This document shows, in pieces, positions 58,523 to 64,000 of a DNA stretch of 64,000 bases (position 1 is its first letter; the number at the start of each line of letters is the position of its first letter). The notes under the pieces were generated by a model. It ran no database searches and was not told the origin of the DNA. It worked only from the letters and a program-made list of their open reading frames with translations. Made by a program: the position numbers and the translations under genes. The DNA is from Chitinophagaceae bacterium (GTDB taxonomy: Bacteria; Bacteroidota; Bacteroidia; Chitinophagales; Chitinophagaceae): positions 248,001-312,000 of the forward strand of contig JADJKL010000004.1 of NCBI GenBank assembly GCA_016706055.1. Direction: 5' to 3'.

Positions 58523-59098
58523 ATGCTAAGAAAATTATTACTCTGCTTATCGATAACTGCTTTTGTATTTATTTCTTCTTGTAAAAGTGGAACAAACGAT
58601 GAAGTAAATAAAACGAAAGAATCAAATTGGAAAACTACCAAGTTAGGATCATTAGGATTATCTGTTGATGCACCTTTTGCTTTTACTGAAAGCGATATCA
58701 CAAATCAATTAACTCCTTCAGTAAAAAAATTGATTAAAAAAATGGAAACCTTTGTGAAAGATCAGAAAAACGAATCCTATAGTATTAATGCCGTAGAATA
58801 TCAGCCCGATGCAACCCTTAATTTGGATGCAGCAGTGAATGGAGCTATAAGAGAAATAGCATTGAAGTCAGGAGGTAAGACAAGTGATCGAAATGATAAA
58901 AAAAATCAGATTGACGGCAATGATGCTACGATTACAACTGTAACCATAGCTACTGAGAATAATGGCGATATGGAGTTACAAATGGCAATCATTGGAAAAG
59001 ATAAAAAAATGTATCAGGCGATGGGCATTTATAAAAAGGATAATACTACTGCAGCAGAAAATACATCTCGAATCATTTCTTCCATAAAAATTAATTAA
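58523..59098 (+). CDS. Lipoprotein of unknown function
   Basis: A 191-residue lipoprotein, lipobox FVFISSC (Cys20). The mature region has a short strand-rich start (WKTTKLGSLGLSVDAPFAF), a helical middle (about 55-80, TPSVKKLIKKMETFVKDQ) and strand-rich C-terminus (DATITTVTIATENNGDMELQ, KKMYQAMGIYK). The layout is like the PsbP/DUF1795-type fold of small secreted proteins, but not secure. It starts 14 bp after the previous gene, so it belongs to the same operon. Confidence 0.68.
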   Translation: MLRKLLLCLSITAFVFISSCKSGTNDEVNKTKESNWKTTKLGSLGLSVDAPFAFTESDITNQLTPSVKKLIKKMETFVKDQKNESYSINAVEYQPDATLNLDAAVNGAIREIALKSGGKTSDRNDKKNQIDGNDATITTVTIATENNGDMELQMAIIGKDKKMYQAMGIYKKDNTTAAENTSRIISSIKIN

Positions 59099-59115
59099 TT
59101 ATTAAAACTTATAAA

Positions 59116-59664
59116 ATGAAAAAAATAATAATGACTGTTGGCTTTTTACTGACTTTACAAGTAAGTATGATGGCTCAAAATTGGCCAGCCGGAGTTACAT
59201 TCGTTGAAAGCAAAGCGAATGATTCTGTAACAGTAAGTGGCGACCTTGCTACTGGAAAAATTATCGAAGATCTTAGTTGGGCGTCAAGTAGCTCTAATGC
59301 TTGCTTTACCGGTCTTCAGTTTAATCAGTACATGGGCAATCATGTTTTTTTTGCAACAATTATTAAACCAGGAACTGTAATAAAAATATATGCTACTCCC
59401 GATAATACTGAGGAAGAAATAAGTTTATATGGTTATATGCTTGGCGAAAAAGAAATTCAAATGGTGCCCAATTTGGCGCAATGTATTACCTGCGAAGCTG
59501 ACTACAAAAGAAGCAGACCTATGAAAGGAAAAACATTGAGCTATGTAAGAGAAATGGAATTCCGGAACCCTACAAAAAATACTTATAATATTATTATCGG
59601 TGTTTCTGCACCAAAAGGGGTGACAGATAGGAAGTTTAGTTTAATGGTGAAAACGATTTCTTAA
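59116..59664 (+). CDS. Secreted protein of unknown function
   Basis: A 182-residue exported protein; signal peptide to about 20 (SMMAQ). The mature domain is beta-rich, with a repeated Trp near the N-terminus (NWPAGVTFVE, DLSWASSSSNACF) and three cysteines, including CITCEADYK, which may form a disulfide. C-terminal TYNIIIGVSAPKG fits a beta sandwich. No family recognised. Third gene of the operon, 17 bp after the lipoprotein; a strong terminator follows. Confidence 0.68.
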   Translation: MKKIIMTVGFLLTLQVSMMAQNWPAGVTFVESKANDSVTVSGDLATGKIIEDLSWASSSSNACFTGLQFNQYMGNHVFFATIIKPGTVIKIYATPDNTEEEISLYGYMLGEKEIQMVPNLAQCITCEADYKRSRPMKGKTLSYVREMEFRNPTKNTYNIIIGVSAPKGVTDRKFSLMVKTIS

Positions 59665-59685
59665 AAGAATTTAATCTTAGAATGC

Positions 59686-59717
59686 AAAAGGAGCATCTGT
59701 AACAGATGCTCCTTTTT
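59686..59717. terminator. Bidirectional terminator between the secreted-protein operon and tsf
   Basis: AAAAGGAGCATCTG (59686-59699) pairs with CAGATGCTCCTTTT (59703-59716) around three bases. A- and T-runs at the ends make it work for both converging operons. Confidence 0.85.
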
Positions 59718-59735
59718 ATAATTTATTATGGTTAA

Positions 59736-60572
59736 TTAACCTAACGCTACTCTTTTAAATTCAGTCACTTTCACATCACCACTTTCTTTCAGAAAATCAG
59801 CAACAGTTTTGCTGCCATCTTTTACAAAAGATTGTGCAGTTAATGTTTGCTCTTTAAAGAAAGCTCCCATTTTACCTTCTACGATTTTAGAAAGCATTTC
59901 TTCTGGCTTACCAGCCATCTTTGGGTCTTGCTTCATCAATTCAAGAATGATATCCTTTTCACGGGCAATTACATCAGCAGAAACAGAAGCTGCATCAACA
60001 GCTACCGGATTTAACGCTGCAATTTGCATAGCAACATCTTTACCAGCATCAGCTGCTTCTTTATCCATTCCTACCAACACACCAATACGGTATGCACCAT
60101 GATTGTAAGAAGCTACATAAGCTGCATCTACTCTTTCAAATTTAGTAACACCGATTTTTTCACCGATAGTTGCTAATTTATCATTTACTAATTCAGCTAC
60201 AGTAGAATTGCCTGCTGCAGTGTTCATTAATTCTTCAAGTGTCTTTACATTGTTTGCGATAGCTGCATCAGCAATGGTTTGACCAAAAGCAACGAAATCA
60301 GCATTCTTAGAAACGAAGTCAGTTTCGCAGCTTACACATACAACAATACCTGTTTTGTTATCAGCTGTTGTTTGAGCTATTACTACACCTTCTTTTGCTT
60401 CACGGTCGCTTCTTTTAGCCGCTACTTTCTGGCCTTGCTTACGTAACCAGTCAATTGCTGCTTCAAAATCACCATTTGTTTCGGTTAAAGCCTTGCGGCA
60501 ATCCATCATACCAGCACCAGTTGCCTGGCGTAGTTTGTTTATGTCTTGTGCACTTATAGTTGCTGTACTCAT
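59736..60572 (-). CDS. tsf: Elongation factor Ts
   Basis: Nucleotide-exchange factor for EF-Tu. The N-terminal UBA-like motif INKLRQATGAGMMDCRKAL is followed by DWLRKQGQKVAAKRSDREA and the core VCVSCETDFVSKN (Cys-containing, TDFV conserved). The C-terminal end is MSKIVEGKMGAFFKEQTLTA-like (LSKIVEGKMGAFFKEQTL). Length 278. Last gene of the ribosomal operon that starts with rplM. Confidence 0.96.
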   Translation of the reverse strand: MSTATISAQDINKLRQATGAGMMDCRKALTETNGDFEAAIDWLRKQGQKVAAKRSDREAKEGVVIAQTTADNKTGIVVCVSCETDFVSKNADFVAFGQTIADAAIANNVKTLEELMNTAAGNSTVAELVNDKLATIGEKIGVTKFERVDAAYVASYNHGAYRIGVLVGMDKEAADAGKDVAMQIAALNPVAVDAASVSADVIAREKDIILELMKQDPKMAGKPEEMLSKIVEGKMGAFFKEQTLTAQSFVKDGSKTVADFLKESGDVKVTEFKRVALG

Positions 60573-60687
60573 TATTTTGAAATTTGAAGTCTGATGTCAG
60601 AAGTCTGAAAGATTCTTCTGTCATCAATACTTTATTAATTAAAAACTCCGGTTGGGAAATCCTACTTCAGACTTCCGTCCTCAGATA

Positions 60688-61602
60688 TTATCTTCTTCCA
60701 CCACCAGGGCCTCTGCTTCCGCCGCCGCCAGCACCAGTAGTACGACGTCTTTGTCCGCCGCCAGCACCACCAGCTCCGCCAGCACCACCCGGTCCACGGC
60801 TACGTCCGCCAGCACGGCCACCTTCGGCTTGTGCTTCTGCTTCTAATCTTGCTGCTCTTTTATCTTGTTCATCATCTCCTACTTCTTCTACATCATCATC
60901 TTTTGCAGCTTGTCTTTCAGCAAGACCTTCTGCAATAGCAGCAGTGATATAATTTACAAGGATTGCAATTGATTTAGTAGCATCGTCATTACCAGGAATA
61001 GCAAAATCAACTTTATTTGGATCACAGTTGGTATCAACTAAACCAAAAGTCTGAACGCCTAAACGCTTTGCTTCTGCCAATGCAATATGCTCATGACCGA
61101 TATCGATAATAAACAATGCTGCAGGTACACGGCCCAACTGAGCTATACCACCTAACACTTTCTCCATTTTATCTCTATCACGGCTCAACGTCAAACGTTC
61201 TTTTTTAGTAACGCTGTCGAAAGAACCATCACCAAGCATTTTTTCAATGCTCTGCATTTTCTTCACACTCTTACGAACTGTGTTGAAGTTGGTTAACATA
61301 CCACCTAACCATCTTTCAGTTACGAAAGGCATGTTTACTTTCTTAGCAGAGTCCATTACGATGTCCTTCGCTTGCTTTTTTGTTCCTACGAACAAAATTT
61401 TCTTACCACTGCGGGCAATCTGCTTTAATGCAGCAGCAGTTTCCTGCAGGCACTCAACAGTTTTGTTCAGGTCGATGATGTGGATACCTTTCTTTTCAGC
61501 AAAGATGTAAGGTAACATCTTTGGGTTCCACTTCTTCTTCAAGTGACCGAAATGAACACCTGCTTCAAGAAGTTGCTGTTGTAAGGATGTATTATTTTCC
61601 AT
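60688..61602 (-). CDS. rpsB: 30S ribosomal protein S2 with Arg/Gly-rich tail
   Basis: Core S2 (about 1-225) begins LLEAGVHFGHLKKKWNPKM and has FVGTKKQAKDIV, ERWLGGMLTNF and LVDTNCDPNKVDFAIPGNDD. The final 70 or so residues are an extension. An acidic stretch (KDDDVEEVGDDEQDK) leads to an Ala/Glu segment and a low-complexity Arg/Gly run with repeats of GGAGGAGG and RGPGG. Total length 304, against 241 in E. coli. The tail is probably disordered. tsf follows after a 115-bp gap. Confidence 0.95.
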   Translation of the reverse strand: MENNTSLQQQLLEAGVHFGHLKKKWNPKMLPYIFAEKKGIHIIDLNKTVECLQETAAALKQIARSGKKILFVGTKKQAKDIVMDSAKKVNMPFVTERWLGGMLTNFNTVRKSVKKMQSIEKMLGDGSFDSVTKKERLTLSRDRDKMEKVLGGIAQLGRVPAALFIIDIGHEHIALAEAKRLGVQTFGLVDTNCDPNKVDFAIPGNDDATKSIAILVNYITAAIAEGLAERQAAKDDDVEEVGDDEQDKRAARLEAEAQAEGGRAGGRSRGPGGAGGAGGAGGGQRRRTTGAGGGGSRGPGGGRR

Positions 61603-61641
61603 TGTATATAAATGATCGTTTTTAAAAATTGTTTGCTGCGA

Positions 61642-62031
61642 TTAACGTTTAGAGAACTGGTAGCTCTTACGGGCTTTCTTATGACCGAATTTCTTACGTT
61701 CAACAGATCTAGGATCTCTTTTCAACAGACCAGCTGCTTTTAATGCAGGACGAAACTCAGGGTTGATCTCCAGTAAAATTCTGGCGATACCTAACATCGC
61801 TGCTTCTGCTTGACCTTTAACCCCACCGCCAGTTGCATTGATCTTTACATCATACTTATCAGTTAAGTCAACTGTTTTCATCGGACGTTCTACTTGGTTC
61901 TGTAAATAAACCAGTGGGAAATATGTTTTGTAGTCTTTGTCGTTGATGGTGATCTTACCTTCGCCTTTGGTAACAAACACTCTTGTTACTGCAGCTTTAC
62001 GACGACCAATTCCGTTTAATTGCTTTTCCAT
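61642..62031 (-). CDS. rpsI: 30S ribosomal protein S9
   Basis: Ribosomal protein near the P-site; its C-terminal tail touches tRNA. Full family pattern in 129 residues: NGIGRRKAAVTRVFVTKG, VKINATGGGVKGQAEAAMLG, and the basic end RKKFGHKKARKSYQFSKR. Between rplM (7 bp upstream) and rpsB (39 bp downstream), all on one strand. Confidence 0.97.
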   Translation of the reverse strand: MEKQLNGIGRRKAAVTRVFVTKGEGKITINDKDYKTYFPLVYLQNQVERPMKTVDLTDKYDVKINATGGGVKGQAEAAMLGIARILLEINPEFRPALKAAGLLKRDPRSVERKKFGHKKARKSYQFSKR

Positions 62032-62038
62032 TTATTAT

Positions 62039-62500
62039 TTATTTGGACGTTTTATAATTAAAATTCAATTCTTTTGGTAGTTGTGCAGTATGAGGATGCT
62101 TGTCGCCAACATATACAAATAGTTTTTTGTACATCTTGCGGCCCAAACGGTTCTTCGGCAACATTCCTTTTACAGCTCTTTCAATAACCACTTCTGGTCT
62201 ACGCTTAATAAGGTTTCTTGCTACCTCTTCTTTACGTCCACCAGGATATCCTGTAAAGTGGTCATAAATTTTCTGGTCCAGTTTGTCACCTGTTAATACA
62301 ATTTTTTCGCAGTTGATCACTATGATATAATCACCAGTGTCAACGTGAGGCGTATAGTATGCTTTGTTCTTACCACGAAGTATCGCAGCAATTCTAGCAC
62401 ACATACGGCCTACGGTTTGATTAGTACCGTCTACAACATACCAATTACGTTGTACGGTAGCCTCGTTCGCATGTTTAGTTGTGAAATGTAATTTGCTCAT
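62039..62500 (-). CDS. rplM: 50S ribosomal protein L13
   Basis: Early-assembling 50S protein. RNWYVVDGTNQTVGRMCARI, AYYTPHVDTGDYIIVINCEK and AVKGMLPKNRLGRKMYKKLF are family signatures. Length 153. It is the first gene of the ribosomal operon and is preceded by a promoter match and a small leader hairpin (see 62519-62585). Confidence 0.97.
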   Translation of the reverse strand: MSKLHFTTKHANEATVQRNWYVVDGTNQTVGRMCARIAAILRGKNKAYYTPHVDTGDYIIVINCEKIVLTGDKLDQKIYDHFTGYPGGRKEEVARNLIKRRPEVVIERAVKGMLPKNRLGRKMYKKLFVYVGDKHPHTAQLPKELNFNYKTSK

Positions 62501-62518
62501 CTTGTTTTCTGTTTTAGT

Positions 62519-62585
62519 GACCTCCGCTATCCCGGCAGGTCGTTTTTTAAAATGGAGTGCAAAGGTAGGTGTGGGGTAAATTCAA
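62519..62585 (-). promoter_or_regulatory. Promoter and leader hairpin of the rplM operon
   Basis: Minus strand: TTG (62585-62583), 15-nt spacer, TACCTTTG (62567-62560), a strong Bacteroidetes promoter match. The leader then contains GACCT-G-CCG-GGATAG-CGG-AGGTC (62541-62519), a near-perfect hairpin about 18 nt before the L13 start. It could be a regulatory leader, but that is inference. Confidence 0.6.
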
Positions 62586-62682
62586 ACCTAATATTCAGAA
62601 AGCTATTTTTTAATCGCACCTTTGTAATAGGCTGATTTCCAATAATATTTTTGACCAATGAAAATAATGGGCTGAAGAAAAG

Positions 62683-63711
62683 TCATAGTTCCCACCAGTT
62701 TTTGCTTTCAAAATCCCTGTTGAGGAACAAAGGTTCGCCAATCATGGGTGTATGTACTTTCATTTTCATTTTTCCGGCTTCGGCTATTACTCGATTTATG
62801 GGTTCATTCCAGGGATGCATAGCCAACGAAAACTTGCCCCAATGAACAGGTAATAAAGCTTTTGCTTTGAGATCAATAGCTGCTTGCACAGTTTCTTCCG
62901 GCATCATATGTATCAACGGCCACATTTTGTTGTACTGCCCAGCTTCCAGAATCGCTAAATCAAATGGTCCGTATTTATTTCCTATTTCTTTAAAATGTTC
63001 ATCGTAACCGGAATCTCCACCAAGGTATAAATTATGTGTTGCGGTTTTTAATATGAATGATGACCATAATGTTTGTCCTCGTTTTAATCCTCGTCCGGAG
63101 AAATGACGGGCTGGTGCGGCGGTTAATTCAATATCGGCGACTAATTGAGTTGACTCCCACCAATCCAGTTCAGTAATAATAGTTGCATCGATTCCCCAAT
63201 GTTTTAAATGAGAACTGATTCCTAATGAGCAAATAATGTTGCTGACTTTATTTTTTAATTTTCTGATTGTTTTAAAATCAAGATGATCATAATGGTCATG
63301 TGTGAGGATTAGGTAATCAATTGCAGGCATATCTTCTGCCTTGTATTCATTGCTTCCTTTGAAAGCCTTTATCATAAATGACAAGGGAGCTGCATTGCCG
63401 CTGAATACAGGATCAATCAGAAAATTTTTATTATTAATCCTTAGCAAATAGGAGGAATGGCCAAACCAGATAATAACAGGTTCATCATATATTTTGGTAA
63501 GATCAGTTTTTACAAATGGCAATTTGCTGGCTGGTTTTACTTCCGGATGTTTTTTGAAAAACTCTTTCGACATTTTCCAATAAGAAACATCGTCAGGTTT
63601 CATCGATGTTGGTGATAAATTCTGAAATGCTCCTTTTTTATAATTAGGAGATTTTTTTAGTTGTTCTAAATGCTTACCTGAAGGAATTTTTCCGGTTGTC
63701 TTAAATGACAT
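62683..63711 (-). CDS. MBL-fold metal-dependent hydrolase (NAPE-PLD/UlaG-like)
   Basis: A 342-residue metallo-beta-lactamase-fold protein. The zinc motif is LILTHDHYDHLDF (about 133-145). Further metal ligands are in APARHFSGRGL, YLGGDSGYDEHF and LPVHWGKF. The start of the fold is VIIWFGHSSYLLRINNKNFL. It groups with N-acyl-phosphatidylethanolamine phospholipase D-like and UlaG-like enzymes; the substrate is not known. A basic N-terminal region precedes the fold. No signal peptide. Confidence 0.88.
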   Translation of the reverse strand: MSFKTTGKIPSGKHLEQLKKSPNYKKGAFQNLSPTSMKPDDVSYWKMSKEFFKKHPEVKPASKLPFVKTDLTKIYDEPVIIWFGHSSYLLRINNKNFLIDPVFSGNAAPLSFMIKAFKGSNEYKAEDMPAIDYLILTHDHYDHLDFKTIRKLKNKVSNIICSLGISSHLKHWGIDATIITELDWWESTQLVADIELTAAPARHFSGRGLKRGQTLWSSFILKTATHNLYLGGDSGYDEHFKEIGNKYGPFDLAILEAGQYNKMWPLIHMMPEETVQAAIDLKAKALLPVHWGKFSLAMHPWNEPINRVIAEAGKMKMKVHTPMIGEPLFLNRDFESKNWWEL

Positions 63712-63809
63712 ACTGATGTTTTTTGAGCAAATTAGATTACATCAGCTTTTCATCTACTTAAATTCGGTAAACAAACAGAATTGAATGGTAAGTGGTCTGC
63801 AGTAAGAAA

Positions 63810-64000
63810 TCAATTTCCGGTTTTCCTAACGGCAATTTTTGTAGGTGTAAGATGTGTGATGATAACCTTTACTGTATCGCCTTCCTTTAAGCTCTCTTTT
63901 TCCTCTTTTGTTACGGCCAATTTTGATTGTATTTTATCTCCAAATAAATTCAAATAAACAGCATGTGGAGTAATTTTTGAAACCACAGCTTCAACATCAA
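63810..64000 (-). CDS. 3' end of an unrecognised gene (runs off the right edge)
   Basis: On the minus strand the last 62 codons of a gene are visible, ending TKIAVRKTGN. The visible part reads DVEAVVSKITPHAVYLNLFG, then LAVTKEEKESLKEGDTVKVI, a strand pattern like an OB/S1-type small beta-barrel. The beginning lies outside the window, so no family can be assigned. Confidence 0.55.
   Translation of the reverse strand, partial: DVEAVVSKITPHAVYLNLFGDKIQSKLAVTKEEKESLKEGDTVKVIITHLTPTKIAVRKTGN

Noticed and set aside
60584..60952. Proline/alanine-rich ORF on the plus strand
   Set aside because: It is the antisense reading of the Gly/Arg-rich S2 tail; GC-rich codons keep the frame open.
1..64000. 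CRISPR arrays, tRNA or rRNA genes, insertion sequences, prophage
   Set aside because: No regularly spaced repeats, no tRNA-like cloverleaf, no transposase or phage gene was seen while reading the window.

Overview
The window looks like chromosomal DNA from a Bacteroidota member, most likely family Chitinophagaceae or a close relative. It is AT-rich. It carries a SusC/SusD pair and a CarboxypepD_reg-like outer-membrane beta-barrel protein. metH is split into two genes, as is usual in this phylum, and a bTHX ribosomal protein gene follows HU. Several starts are preceded by the Bacteroidetes -7 box TAnnTTTG. No rRNA, tRNA, CRISPR array or insertion sequence was seen.

Layout. 1-7.4 kb: 3' part of adk, a DinB-like DUF1569 protein, a lipoprotein, paaZ, a PDZ/MORN protein, an enoyl-CoA hydratase, a tandem pair of paralogous secreted proteins and a DNA glycosylase. 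7.4-17.8 kb: a GxxExxY nuclease-fold protein, fabG with a GH3-family protein, adenosine deaminase, lptB, metF, a periplasmic PPIase with a TlpA-like protein, hpf and a TPR membrane protein. 17.9-25.2 kb: SusD, SusC and an RND/MMPL exporter; SusC has an unusual duplicated leader. 25.3-37.2 kb: recO, amidohydrolase, prfA, VanZ-like protein, an ECF sigma/anti-sigma pair, gcvH, an OMP barrel protein, a GH20 hexosaminidase and an SRPBCC protein. 37.2-50 kb: a helicase-nuclease, an Ig-like lipoprotein, recR, metH in two genes (the second holding a DUF559 endonuclease cassette), RDD, HAD, SemiSWEET, a LOG-family protein and xth. 50-54.8 kb: HU, bTHX, pdxH, a coiled-coil membrane protein, pyrH and a methyltransferase. 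54.9-59.7 kb: a TPR histidine kinase with its response regulator, followed by three secreted proteins. 59.7-62.5 kb: the rplM-rpsI-rpsB-tsf operon. The window closes with a metallo-beta-lactamase-fold hydrolase and the 3' end of an unrecognised gene.

Sequence quality. About twenty single-base indels break otherwise well-conserved genes. Most lie in 37.7-49.4 kb and most are losses from homopolymers. Restoring them gives normal-length proteins, including housekeeping ones (metF, metH, xth). I read them as residual sequencing errors, not gene decay, and annotate each such gene as one CDS with its breaks noted.

Most interesting points: (1) a near-identical 24-bp dyad element upstream of both the histidine-kinase/regulator operon and the adjacent operon of three uncharacterised secreted proteins, suggesting a self-contained regulon; (2) a DUF559 endonuclease cassette with palindromic ends inside the C-terminal domain of metH; (3) a 32-codon membrane micro-ORF fitted exactly between the two metH genes; (4) tandem promoter/terminator-like repeats in the susC leader; (5) an Arg/Gly-rich tail on ribosomal protein S2.
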